A DNA stretch of 64,000 bases. Origin: Gloeopeniophorella convolvens. Taxonomy: Eukaryota > Basidiomycota > Agaricomycetes > Russulales. The notes beneath the pieces were generated by a model, which searched no databases, was not told the DNA's origin, and worked only from the letters and a program-made list of their open reading frames with translations. Made by a program: the position numbers and the translations under genes. Within the stretch, counting starts at the first letter, position 1. Each line of letters starts with the position of its first letter. Where the stretch lies: contig WTXD01000009.1 of the NCBI GenBank assembly GCA_022496205.1, forward strand, positions 1-64,000, written 5' to 3'. Positions 47,742 through 59,899 of this stretch are shown here, piece after piece.

Positions 47742-48216
47742 GGGTGACGGTAGATACGAAAATCAAGCTCGCTTATAATTGAAGTACAGCCGACGCTGTG
47801 CAAGGCTGTGACGTCATTGGTGTGCTTCTGCCTTTTCTGGACAGCACCCAGCGTAAAATGTGCAGTTGTCCAATCGTGCGATATCGTGATACCCATATCC
47901 TCGATCCGGAGCTCTTCTGTGTTTCACGGACATTCTGTGCGAAATGCGGAGGAACCAGTTATAGCAAGGGACGGCTCGGACTCTGCCTCGACCCTGACGC
48001 GTATCGAGACGCGTCGTGCACGTGATGGTGATCCTCGGACCCCGCAATGCCGTCAGATGACGCCTCCCTTTGGATCCGTTCCCCACGCTAGCCTTCTTGA
48101 ATCACCACCATCGTCGCGGGCTCCCTACCCTGATTTCTCAGGCGGCGCAGCAACCTTCAACCCCAGGGACGACCTTCCCTCTCATTGATATTGCCGTCCA
48201 CAGCATACAGCTACCA
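47742..48216. promoter_or_regulatory. Divergent promoter of GLC3 and the M28 peptidase gene
   Basis: 475 bp between head-to-head start codons. Its right half is open in the peptidase frame without an ATG until 48217, so it is read as leader. Confidence 0.45.
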
Positions 48217-51200
48217 ATGCGGGGCGAAAAGCTCGTCCGTGAGCCCCTCCTCGAGGAGGGCCCGGAACCATCACCGGGTGAGCCTGTGACGAATCAATCT
48301 CCACACAAGCGCAGCGGCCCTTCCGCGGTTAAGATCTTGAAGCACGTCCTACTTTTCGGCACACTGTGGTTCATTATCTACCGGTGGCTCTTTTCACTTG
48401 CCGGCAACCTCATTTCTGTTAGCAACTTGTCTATACATCCGAAGACTCGTACCTGCAGCCAACGCGAGCACGCCTGGTTTATGGACGCATTCTCCCCAAA
48501 GGAACCTCATGTACCTTCCGGCCGTTTGGCAGAGAACTTCTTCTTGCAAGTACTCACTCTCCAAGCATTCCCTATCTCACTGACAGCGCGTAGGACCATA
48601 CCAAATTCAGCCAGCGCCATCTCTGCCTCTCGTAAATACGCGACTAAGCCTCACCTCGCGGGCTCAGACGGAGATTTACTCACTGCCAAATACTTCCTTC
48701 ACCTCCTCCAGCATGAACTCTCCATACCAGAGGGCCTCGAGGACCCTATCTATCCTGCCGGCTCGGAGGCATCTCGCAACGCAACTTTGTCTATCACGAA
48801 TCTCACAGAGCCCACGGCTTGGATAGATGTCTACTATCCAGTTATGAACACTCCTTTGAATAGGAGCTTGCAGATTTTGGGAGACGATGGGAAAGCCGTC
48901 TGGACGGCCGATGTCGAAGAAGTTGCTGATAAGCTTGACGACGAAGCATACAAGTACAGGGAATCTGTCGGCGCGTGGCACGGCCTCAGTAGGGACGGAG
49001 AAGCAGAGGGCAATTTGATCTATGTCAATTATGGTCGAAAGAGCGACTACGATGAACTTGTCGAGAAAGGTGAGTCGGTTTGTCGTGGCTTAACCATGTC
49101 GCATCAAGCTCGACCACGTTATAGGTGTCAACTTCACCGACTCCATTGTCCTCGCGCGCTACGGCGGGATCTTTCGTGGTCTAAAGGTGAGAATTGCGAA
49201 TGCTGCACTTTCACCCAGCGTTGACAATCGCCTTCTGTGCAGGTCAAAGGTGCTCAAGAGCTTGGGGCAGCTGGCGTTCTGATCTACTCCGACCCCCGAG
49301 ATGACGGCACTGTCACGGAAGAGAATGGTTATGCGCCGTGAGTCCGCCATCGCCATCCCGATCAGTCCTGAGTCATCACTCACCGTTCTTCACAGTTACC
49401 CCCACGGGCCTGCTCGCAATCCGACGTCTGTTCAACGCGGTTCCGTCCAATTTCTCTCCGTATACCCCGGAGACCCCACAACTCCCGGGTATCCCTCTTA
49501 TGAGAATAGCACGCGCACAGATGGCTCAAACATACCAGACATCCCAAGTTTACCCATATCTTGGGCGAATGCGAAGGTTCTGCTCGATGAACTTGAAGGC
49601 AAGAACAGAACTGTTAAACTCGTCAATCACGGTTAGACATTTTCTGCGGTTGTCTTTCTCAGCGCCAACTGATAACGTCGTAGTCGATACCAAGGTCACG
49701 CCTATCTGGAACCCCGTCGGCGTCATCCCCGGGCACATCAATGACGAAGTCATCCTCGTTGGCAATCACCGGGATGGTACGAATCACTTCTCGATACGTG
49801 GCGTTGACAGTTAACATTTCCGCAATCACGTAGCATGGGTCATGGGTGCAGTTGACCCCAGTTCGGGTACCGTTGCCGTTCACGAGGTAGTTCGCGGCTT
49901 GGGAGCCCTGCTCAAAGAAGGCTGGAAGCCACTGAGGACCATCGTTATCGCCAGCTGGGACGCGGAAGAGGTCAGCCTGCGCTACTCATTGACCTGCGGG
50001 GGTGTTAACGACGTGTACAGTATGGCCTTATTGGAAGCACTGAATGGGGTGAGGATTTTGCCGATTGGATCCAGAAGAACGTTGTTGCGTACATCAACCT
50101 CGACTCCTCCGTTTCCGGATCGAGGTTCGGGGCGGCTGCCTCTCCGTCTCTCGCACACTTTATCCGCAAGACAGCCGAAGGCCTACCCCATCCGACTGAT
50201 CCTGGACGGACGCTTTGGGATGCTACCGAGGATAAAGGCCCGCTCTTCGGCGAGCACAGCGACGCCCAGTCCCTCGGTTCTGAAATCGAGACGGAAGTCG
50301 CTGACAGCGTGGGCATTCGACCGCTGGGCTCGGGCAGTGATTATACCGTCTTCTTGCAACGCCTCGGAGTGAGTCCCCGGTCCCATTGATCGCCTCCGTA
50401 GGTGTTGCTGAGTACAGAATAGGTCGCGAGTATGGACTCAGGTGGATTCGGCAGCACACTCTCAGACCCCGTCTACCACTATCATTCTATCTATGATTCT
50501 GAAAGGTGGCAGGAGGTTTATGCCGATCCAGGTTTCGTGAAGCATGTATGCAAAAAGTTTTAAGCCGGTTGTCTGTCACTGATTTGGTCTTCAGGTTGCC
50601 GTCGCGAAGAACTTGGGCTTGCAGACTCTTCGCTTGTCCAGCGCCTTGGTGCTTCCCTTCAACACCACGCATTACGCGTTCGAGCTGGGGAATTACTTGG
50701 ACAGGTGAGTGGTATCGTCTAACTCTGACTTGGATCTGACGCGTGTCCTGTCCGACAGAGTTGAAGAACTGGCCGCTACATCGTCAGCCAGCCCGAATCT
50801 TGTTCCTCTTCGCGCTGCCATCAAGTCTCTACAGTTCGCCAGTCTGGAGCTCGATGTTGAAAAGGTTGTTGCAGAGCGGGTACTTAAACGCTATCTTCGT
50901 CGTTGGCAGAAGGGTGGTCACCATCACGGTCACCATCGCAAGCCTAAACACGGCGGCAAGGATAGCTTCCTCCACCGGTGCATAAATATGTTCCGCAAGG
51001 AAGAAGCACCCCCGGCCCCTTCTGTTCCCACACTCGCGAACGGTCATCCCCTCCGACCCAGGGTGGGAAGGGCACCAGCGTGGATCAAGGAACAGCAAGA
51101 ACAAGATTCTGACAATCAATTCATTCATAATGAGGAAGACGACCTAGACAGCCTCGACGATCAGGAGTGGCCCACATTCCCCCATAAGCCCAAAGACCCT

Positions 51201-51601
51201 CATCGCCCACACTGGCCGCGTCCTCACTGGCCCCATTGGCCTCACCCCAAACCGCACCATCCGCCTCCCCATTTCATCAAAGCTGTCAAGGCTGTGCGCA
51301 AAATCAATCAGAAGCTGGCTTCCTTCGAGCGTGGGTTCATCCACGAGGACGGTATCAAGGACCGTGAGTGGTACAGGCATTTGGGCGTTGCTCCTGGCAA
51401 GTGGCTCGGTACGTCATCATCGATCGCAATCGACGCCGTGGGGTACGAAAGCTTATCAATCGTGTACCAGGATACGGTGCGACCACCCTCCCCGCGTTGA
51501 CCGAAGCAATCACCATTGAGAAGAACACGACGCTCGCGAATTACGAGGCTGGTCGTTTGACGAGTGCTATCGAGAAGATAGCTGCCGCCTTGCGTGCGTA
51601 A
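48217..51601 (+). CDS. M28 family glutamate-carboxypeptidase-like membrane peptidase (Vps70/TfR-like)
   Basis: Type II membrane zinc peptidase, probably vacuolar or endosomal. Cytosolic tail [20 protein letters not shown], then transmembrane [22 protein letters not shown] domain: [20 protein letters not shown] and [20 protein letters not shown]. Zinc ligands: His and Asp in LVGNHRD joined to [20 protein letters not shown], Glu-Glu in ASWDAEE joined to [16 protein letters not shown], Asp in [10 protein letters not shown] and His in [12 protein letters not shown]. The dimerisation domain starts [20 protein letters not shown]. It carries an unusual insert: first [20 protein letters not shown], later a His/Pro/Trp tract around [19 protein letters not shown]. 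It then resumes at [20 protein letters not shown] and ends [20 protein letters not shown]. About 900 residues, larger than usual because of the insert. Confidence 0.9.
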
Positions 51602-51874
51602 GGTGGAACTATTTTGGTATCTGTACCACCTGTATGAGCTACATTCAAGCCGATTCATCGGCGAAACATGAATACTTTTGCTTCCGTTTCAAGCTTTCAG
51701 AACGAGGAAGGCCATTTCCTTACGGGTGCCACCAATGCGATTCCGTGCTCTATGATCGCGGTCAGGTTCCCAACTTCAACCAGCTCTTGCTCCCAACCCA
51801 CTCAGTCTCTATCACTCTCCCTATATTTTGACCCTCGCTGGCTCGAGGGTAGCATCTACTAAAGCATCATCTAA
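51602..51874. other. Short intergenic region
   Basis: 273 bp between two plus-strand genes. No clear signal other than CTCCCTATATTTTGACC, a weak TATA-like site near 51822. Confidence 0.4.
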
Positions 51875-54302
51875 ATGGGTAGCGCTCCTTCCGCCCAGCG
51901 CGGCGGTCAAGTCAACCAACCGCAGAGCGCCCTCCGCGAGTCGACAAACGTGAACACGCCGAAAGATGCGACACAGGTAACTCCATCGAACAGCACCATT
52001 TCAGGCTGACTGATTGCTTCCAGGCCCAGACAGTCAAAGACAATCTAATCACTTCTAGCACAGAGGTACGCTCTCCGGATTTCGCCAGCCAGCCAGTGCT
52101 CATCCCGCCCACGATGTCGCCGTTAACAACACCCCAAGAAGGATGCCTCGACGTTCTCGGAGGTGCGCATAGCCCGGAGAGGTTATCATTTGTCCTCTGA
52201 GGCGCCGATCTCGCAGAACTCGCTCCCCGTCGCGGCTGCCAAGACGTACGCAGACGCAACGAATGTCAGCATTTTCGTCCGTCGACAGATCCCGACTGAA
52301 TCGATACCCTCAGCTCGCCGCGAAGCATCCCGAAACTGCTGCCAGAATACTCTCATCTCCGCTTTCGGGCCCCTTCGGGGCTGGATCCTCAGAGCCTGCC
52401 GGTAAAATGCATCCCCAAGTTCCCCCCAGACGGGGACCAGCGTCGTCCCCGCACACAGAGGAATCGCCCAACTGGGCTCTGGCGCCTGACCGGAAGGCCG
52501 CAAGCGCGGCGAAATCGAAGCCTAAGTCCAAGCGGCAAGGCGAAGCTAAATTCGACGTGAAGGCTGCACATCCGCGAGCAAAGTCTCGGCGAGGCCGAGG
52601 CCGCGGAAGATCGGCTGGTGTGCAGGGCCAAGAGGACGCGGAGAATCTCCCCCCTCCCGCTGAGCCAAAGTCAAACGCACCCCCTCATCGGCGCCGTGGG
52701 CGTCAAGTCTCATCGCAGGACCAGCCCAAAAATAAGCCCGGTCCGAGGCATACGAGACCAAATGGAGCAGACGGAATGACTATCACCTCCTGTGACGCTC
52801 AGTCCGTCTCTAACCGGCTGCTTAATGAACGCGGTCAAGAGAACATGACGCCAGTTAACAGCCACGACGATCCGACTCGTGGTCGCCGCAGGAGCAGATC
52901 TCGCGGGGGCAGCCGGTCTAAAGCGCAGCTTGATTCGAAGCGTCCAGTGCGGTCTCGTTCAAGGGCGGACGCCGGCATCGCAGTTGGGGTGTCGCGGTCT
53001 AGATCTCGTCATCAGGTTGTCTCAATCATCGAGGAAGACGTCAAGATGTCAAACCTCAAGACACCTGAAAGACCCGCCGTCGAATCGGTTCCTGTTGCTC
53101 CTGTTACACCAATAGTCAAGGACGGTCTTGGTCCCGCATCGCCTCACAGTGACCTAGAGGTGCCTGTTTCAGCCTCAGATGCAAACGTGTCGACCGTGCA
53201 ACCACTGCCCGAGCCCTCTTCTACGCGCCGTCGGGCGAAGGAGTATTTTCAGCGACGCACCCGAGAGCGCTCAGTTGACGCTGATACGAAGCGGCAAATT
53301 CAGGACCAACGAAGTGCGAGTGCCACCGCCGCCGTTACTAAACACAAAACACGAGGCAGGCCGCAGGCTCGCGGATCGGGCTTGGATCTGGGGGAGGTGC
53401 TCCGTGGCCAGAATCGCAAGCCGACATCGGGGTCGACCACTCAGTACACTGAGGATAGCTTTGCGTTTGATCCCGACGCATCGTCCTTCACACCCAACGC
53501 GACGTCGAGTCCGAAGCAGGCCTCGCTGTCCTCCATCGGAGCACAGTCCTTTTCCTCGCCGACGCCTGCCCCACTGCATGGCAACCGTAGGGTGGCCTCG
53601 TTGGTTCTAGGGCGGTCGTCATCAAATACAAATACCCCAATGGAAGCGACGTACACTGAGTCCCCGCCGCAATCGATCCCGGTCACGATTCAGACGACAC
53701 ACGGCGTCCGAGACGCGCAAGAGCTCGCTTATGCATACGCGCAAGCCAATCGGACACAAGCTCAATTGGAGGCCCAGACGCAGCACTTGGCATTACTGCA
53801 ACTGCAAGCTCATTACCACTGGCTGGCGGGGACGCTGCCAGCAGCTGGCATAGGCGCGGGCGAGCATATGGACTTGTCAGGTGGTGCGGGCGGGCTCAGT
53901 GGTGGCGTTGCTCTGGGCCTTCAGCTTCAGGCTCAGCTAGCGCAAGGCAGTACTGGCCGTAGCCACGGCGTGCAAGGGCGCGGGAGGGCACAAAGTCGCA
54001 ACACAAGCGGGGCATATGCGCACCCCAAGGAGCACATCGTGTTCTCGCCCCACGAGCACGAGCGACTGCTAAACCGAACGATTCCGGGAGCGGAGGAACC
54101 TGCCCCGCAAGCGAGGGGTCCCGACGGGCACGTCAAGCCTGGAAAGGATGGCGCCGACACATCGGAGGCCGGAGGGAGGGCGCAAGGGGCCGCACAGAAA
54201 TGGAATGGGCACTGGGGATTACGTGAAGGGCAACCAAGAACTGAGATTGGTTGGACGTGGGGTGCGACGGGGACGGTTGGGTTGGGCATGGAGATGATGT
54301 AG
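51875..54302 (+). CDS. Large disordered basic protein, unknown function
   Basis: Exon 1 encodes MGSAPSAQRGGQVNQPQSAL; short exons (AQTVKDNLITSSTE, KDASTFSE) join a long exon starting TQRMSAFSSVDRSRLNRYPQ. The protein is dominated by Arg/Ser/Pro/Gly: RAKSRRGRGRGRSAG, RRRSRSRGGSRSKAQ and SRSRADAGIAVGVSRSRSRH, an RS/RGG mix common in RNA-binding proteins. A helical Gln/Ala-rich stretch (ELAYAYAQANRTQAQLEAQT, HLALLQLQAHYHWLAGTLP) follows, which may be a coiled-coil or prion-like segment. The C-terminus is Gly-rich. No folded domain was recognised. An RNA-metabolism role is a guess from composition. Confidence 0.65.
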
Positions 54303-54706
54303 ACAGGGCGCTCAAACTAGCGGTCAGATACGAGGACTGTGTTGCATGTATTGATTTGTACAGGAACGAGAGAGTCCACAATTCGTGCATGATGCATGCA
54401 TGATGGGAGAGAGATGAACGCTTCTTCGATTCGATTCGAAGGTGATGCAGGGTCATGCCCGCTAGGTGGCATTACGTCAGACACGGGGTCAAATCTGGAT
54501 CTGTCTCCTGGCGGCAGTGGCGAAATGGGTTCAGTTCTGTCCCAGTTCGTCTTGGTCGATCTCCCCAGACTCCAACACGTACAATATACTGAAACCGGCC
54601 TTTCCGTAAGTACTGTCTTCCCCTGCAATAAGTTTGCCTTTTCCCTTCTTCGTCCCCATCATCAAGCTGGCTGATTTACCTCCCCCCCTCCCCCTTGTCC
54701 TCTCTG
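54303..54706. other. Intergenic, no gene recognised
   Basis: 404 bp, containing a small CATGATGCATGCATGATG palindrome-like stretch near 54386-54403 and a CCTCCCCCCCTCCCCC tract at the leader of the next gene. Confidence 0.45.
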
Positions 54707-56659
54707 ATGCCCTACGTTGATATCACCCAGGGCAGTGACTTTGCCTCCCTCTGGTACATCACCAACTCCCCAACCGGGCACGTCAGCAGCTTCAACCCGG
54801 ACAAGCCCACCATCATCCTCTTGCACCCCTTCTTCCTCGATTCGACATGGCTCGACGTGCAGTTTGGCGACCCAAGGATGAACGAGGACTACAACCTCAT
54901 CGCCTTCGACCAGCGTGCCGCCGGCAGGACGCTCTCGAGGCCCAACGGCGCGCAGGACGCTTGGACGGACGCGGCAGACCTTGCGTTCGCGTGCCATGTG
55001 CGTCTGCAGGGTCGCGCTCGGCGAGAAGCATCTGATGTCCATCTGTTAGGCGTTGTGGCTGCCACCATCACATGTATGGGCCAGCGAAACAACAGGCGCG
55101 AATCTGGCGCTGCGGTTTGCAGCATTGTGAGTTCCCTTTTCGTGCCCTCGAGGCTCGCGCTCCGGAAAACTGATGGACGGCGCCCGTTCTAGGTTTCCAG
55201 ATATGGTGCTCAGTTTAACCATGCTGTCGGTCCCGTCCCCCACGGAGTACGCCTTGTGCCATCTTCGTGGCAGAACACGATTTTCTGAGACGTTGAAATT
55301 TGCAGACTCGAGGTGTACTATCATACCTGCGACGAACTTCTTCACATGTGGGCGCACGCGGAGGACTTGGACACGCTTGAGTTCACTTTGATGCAGGTGC
55401 TTGCGTACATTGCCGGACCGGTACGTGTGTCACCTTGACGGGTCCCCGTCGCTCCGCCGTTGACATGAATTCACTTTGCCAGGACGTTGACGCCGACCTA
55501 GCCGACGAGGTGTGTGGCCCCCCGTTCCATAGATACGTGCATTGTGTCTTACGTGAATCGCTACAGGTCGTCGCATACTTTGAAACTGCTTATCCGCCGT
55601 TCAGGCGCGCAATGCTCGCACAAATAGGAAACGTGCTCATGAACGTAAGTCATGGCAGATACGAGGTTTTGACGGTGACGGAATTGACGTTCTTGGGGCC
55701 TCACAGCGGGAAGCTCTGACCAAAAAAGAGCATGCGGCTATACGGCAACCTGTTCTGCTCATCCATGGGGATAAGAACCAGATACACCCAATAGAACACG
55801 CACATAACATGGTCGCCGACCTGGTCAATGCCAAAGGGGGAGCCAAGCTGTACATCATCAAAGGTGCCTTCTTCTAGATGATCTATCCCGAGTCGCGCCG
55901 TAACATAACCTTCTCCAGGTGGTCAGGGTTATATCAGTGTCGTGCCGACTACCGCATCAGTTTGCAACCGCGTGTTCCTTCAGTTCCTTTCGCGGCTCCC
56001 GCCAGCACGGTCCGACCTACGGCCTCCGAAGGTTCCGTTAGAGGTCTTCAGTTCCCGCGGGTTGGAAATTCTGGCGACGCTGGCAGACGACCCGACAATT
56101 GCTGAGCGTGACCCATTTTCGCCCATGTCTTTCTCGCGTATCTCTAGTGCCGTGCAGCAGCTACAGGTCGAGAACTACACTGCCGCAGCAAGAGGAGCTA
56201 AGCAGGCGTTGTCACCATTGGGTGCGGACGGGCGACCGATGCGCAAGTACGCTCATGCAGACCTTGACGGTTGACGGTAGTGCTGATAGGATGGACTCTA
56301 GGTATTCGGAACGCAAGCACGACCATTGGTTCCAGGGAGACCGTAGTTGGATGTCCTACGCTGGTTAGTTGGCGTGTGGCCGGAACCGCTGGCCGAGCGT
56401 TGCTAACAATCATGCGTGGGTGTGATCAGAGAATATCCCAGGAGCGCAGAAGAGTCCTCCAGAAGAAGCGCACTCCGATCAGCACATCGGTGGCCCGACA
56501 GAGGGCCAGACACAGCCAGCGTCAGAGGAGGTCATGATGAACAGTGCGCACAACCGGATGGCGTTCAATCCCGGGACGGTGGAGTCGATGGAAAGGATCG
56601 TACCGAAGAGCAGTATTCAGAAGATGGCGGGGGCGCTTCCACGGGTAAAGGCGCGGTGA
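54707..56659 (+). CDS. Alpha/beta-hydrolase-fold protein, probably non-catalytic
   Basis: The start, MPYVDITQGSDFASLWYITN, gives a hydrolase fold: KPTIILLHPFFLDSTWLDVQ, YNLIAFDQRAAGRTLSRPNG. The nucleophile-elbow position reads LPPSHVWASETTGANLALRF instead of GxSxG. MVLSLTMLSVPSPTE, VYHTCDELLHMWAHAEDLDT and VVAYFETAYPPFRRAMLAQI follow. The acid strand is QPVLLIHGDKNQIHPIEHAH, and the position of the catalytic His reads LYIIKGGQGYISVVPTTASV, with no His. The C-terminal tail is disordered (YSERKHDHWFQGDRSWMSYA, then ENIPGAQKSPPEEAHSDQHI) and ends LPRVKAR. Members of this mushroom family that I recall share these replacements. About nine exons; the shortest is DVDADLADE. Confidence 0.75.
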
Positions 56660-56933
56660 ACGATGAGATTTATGAGAGTTTGGTCGGTGCTGGCGATCAC
56701 GCATATCTAGCTGATTGTAGGTTACATCTCTGTATAATCTTGCATATGGCGTGTATATACTTACTGGACCTTGAATGGTCGACCGTGGGAATCATTGCGT
56801 CGAGGGTGACTGACGACTGCTTCAGGCATGTGGACTGCTCCATCAACGCAATGGCAACTCTCCACTTTGATGATATGGGGGACCTTCATGCTCCCCTTCA
56901 AAAGATTCTGGGGAGCATTCCTCAACGTTAGCC

Positions 56934-59256
56934 ATGACCCACCACCGCCCCCAGTTGCCCTTCCTCAGTCCGTCCCCTTCAGAAAGCATCCCAACGACCC
57001 CATCCTCTACCGCCAGTCTCATTTCAGCCAACCCGTTCGCCAGGTCGCTCAGAGAGGAGTCTAATATTTGGCACAAGAATAGCGTACGTCCTCGGTGCCT
57101 GTGTCGGCCTGACAGCACCTGACCCCTTCGTGCAGCCATATGCGCCCTATCCAGCCAGAGTCGTCTCGAATCCGCGTCATACCTTGCTGACTGAGAAGGT
57201 ACTCTTTCGGCGCTTGGCGTTTACTTGACAGTTTGACACCTGTGTCCCTAGTTCTCTCTGCCTCCAAATCCTCAACTATGGGGGCTAAACGTCTCCCCAG
57301 ACTTCCCCGAGCCTGATGACGATTTTCATAACCCCGATGAATTCATTGGTCACCGCAGACGTCCCTATCGCAGCTCTTTTGATGTCTTCTCCCGGCGTGG
57401 TCTCACAAATGTCGGCTGTCTGGTTCTTCTATGCGTCGGCATAGTCACCCTCTTGTATGTCATGCATATACTTCCGTACAAGAGCCGCGCACTGACCTGC
57501 CGCTGCCCGTCAGCGCTGGGTATCCCGTCATCTCGTTCTTTACCTCGAAGCGGTCCTCCACTCTCGGTGGATTCAACATCGGTTTCACCAATGCCTCGGG
57601 CCAGATACCTCTCATTCACGGCGGACATGTTCTCATAGACCCGGATACGCCACAGGAGGCGTTTACTGCCAAGTCGGTCGAAGACGGCTCGGAATTTGAG
57701 CTTGTGTTCTCGGACGAGTTCAACACTGAAGGGCGCACGTTTTATCCTGGTGATGACCCGTACTGGGAAGCGGTTGACCTCTACTACTGGGTTTGTCTAC
57801 TGTTCAATGCATGTCACATCGGAGCTCATACCAGAGACAGCAAACGAAGGATCTTGAATGGTACGATCCTGCAGCAATCATCACCAAAGATGGCGCGCTT
57901 GTCATCACCATGTCGCAAAAGGAAACGCACAATTTGAACTACCAGAGCGGCATGATCATGTCGTGGTACGTTCATGAGTTCGTCATTCACTCCATTTGGC
58001 TTAGTGAGCATTGTTTAGGAATAAGTTCTGCTTCACTGGTGGTTACATTGAGACTTCTGTGGTCCTACCTGGGTTGAACAACGTCGCTGGACTCTGGCCG
58101 TCCATCTGGACAATGGGTAACCTTGGGCGCGCCGGTTACGGCGCCTCACTGGAAGGCATGGTACGTGTCCCACTGGTCTTATTCGTGCTAACGCGTTCTG
58201 AAACGGAAAAATCAGTGGCCATATACATATGATGCTTGCGACGTGGGTACGGTCGCGAACCAAAGTGTTAACGGAAACCCACCTACCTCCCTGGCCAGCG
58301 CTTGTCACGTTGCACATGCACGGACGATAAGACACACCCAGGTCCAAAGCATAGTGACGGGTCCTTTGTGGGTCGTGCGGCGCCAGAGATCGATGTATTC
58401 GAGGCGCAAGTGAAAGGAGATCCCTTATCTGGTCAAGTCTCGCAGAGTGGCCAGTGGGCGGTAGGACTTCACCGTACCCTTTCACACGAACCTATCCTAA
58501 CGTATTCGACTAGCCATTCAATGCCGGATACATTTGGCAAAACACGTCAGATAACGAGATCATCGCTGACTCATCCATCTCTACGTTCAACCCTTATGTT
58601 GGAGGCGTCACTCAACAGGCAACATCAGTGGTGACAGAGACGAACCAAGAATGCTATGAGAAAACGGGTGGCTGTTATTCAATCTATGGCTTCGAGGTTC
58701 GTAGGTTCTCACAGCAATTAGCGGCGAAAGCGCCTGACATGATTGGCAGTACAAGCCTGGCTTTGATGGCGCCTACATAGCATGGATAGCGAACGGAAAT
58801 CCCTCCTGGACTATACGAGCTGCGGGTATGGGGGCCGACCTACAGACCCAGATATCGGCAAGGCCCATTTCGCAGGAACCCATGGTACGCTGACGGTTTC
58901 CCAATTCGATTTCTCGAGTTAATAACGTGGCTTGGTAGTATATTATCATGAACTTAGCCATGTCCACTAATTTTGGGCCGGTCGACACCAGCAACATTGC
59001 CTTCCCTGTAAGCATGTATGTCGACTACGTGCGCGTGTACCAGCCGAAGGGCGCGCGGAACATCGGTTGCAATCCACCGGATTTCCCAACAACAGACTAT
59101 ATAAGCCGGCGAGTCCCACCACTTCTGGGGTGTGAGGACAGTCCTCCTGACATTTAAATCAGATATCAAGAAGCATACACGAACCCAAACCTCACCACAT
59201 GGAGCACCGACTTCCAGCAACCTGTCCCAGGGAACAGCTTCCTCGGCCAGTGCTGA
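56934..59256 (+). CDS. SKN1: Kre6/Skn1-type beta-1,6-glucan synthesis protein, GH16
   Basis: Type II membrane protein needed for cell-wall beta-1,6-glucan, Golgi/ER. Cytosolic N-terminus MTHHRPQLPFLSPSPSESIP, then PDFPEPDDDFHNPDEFIGHR, transmembrane NVGCLVLLCVGIVTLL, and luminal AGYPVISFFTSKRSSTLGGF. The GH16-like domain: FELVFSDEFNTEGRTFYPGD, PYWEAVDLYYW joined to QTKDLEWYDPAAIITKDGAL, NKFCFTGGYIETSVVLPGLN, GLWPSIWTMGNLGRAGYGAS, WPYTYDACDVGTVANQSVNG. The active-site signature ExDxxE is intact in RAAPEIDVFEAQVKGD. The end includes IIMNLAMSTNFGPVDTSNI and YVDYVRVYQPKGARNIGCNP, finishing NSFLGQC. About 590-600 residues over some ten exons. SKN1 and KRE6 cannot be told apart here. Confidence 0.92.
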
Positions 59257-59899
59257 GTTTCACTTTCCTTACGGGCCTAAGACACTCGGTGGTGGAAGGC
59301 TGGGCGCCTTCGCGCATATGATCTCGGACTTTTGCCATGTCGTGATGAGTCTGGCACGCGGCCGTGCCACAAGGACATTGAGTCAAACTTAGAACAATAC
59401 GAATGGCAGGACGGACCCCCGCTGACGTGCACTGTAACACCACCACTGATCTCGCACGGACACTTCCTTTGATATATACTCAAGCTAGATTATACCTTTT
59501 CAGTACATTCTGCTCGCTGATGCTTCCCGCACCAACGTCTTCGTCTTCTACTTGCATATTCGCGTTTGATTTACTTAGCATCGCGCACACTTACATACCG
59601 AACGGACTGAACACCTGACCAATTTTACCGAATTGATGTATGTGACCTGGGCGAGCGACGGGTGCCGTTGATTTGCTTCGACAGCAGCATGTCGTGCTTC
59701 TGATCTCAAGCGACCCGCCAAACAAAAGCGGCTTCTTGCACGGCCTCCAAGAGTTCCGGGAGCCATGGTCACGAGCACGCCTGCTACACGCAACTGGGAC
59801 AAACGTGACTATCATTACAGTGTCAGATCCAGGAAGTATAGTATTACGAGGCAGCAATACGGGGCAGCAAGTGCGAAGAGGCAGCGAGCGCAACCTCTT
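59257..59899. other. Intergenic between convergent genes
   Basis: 643 bp between the SKN1-like and PEX14 stops. Short frames only. Confidence 0.45.
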
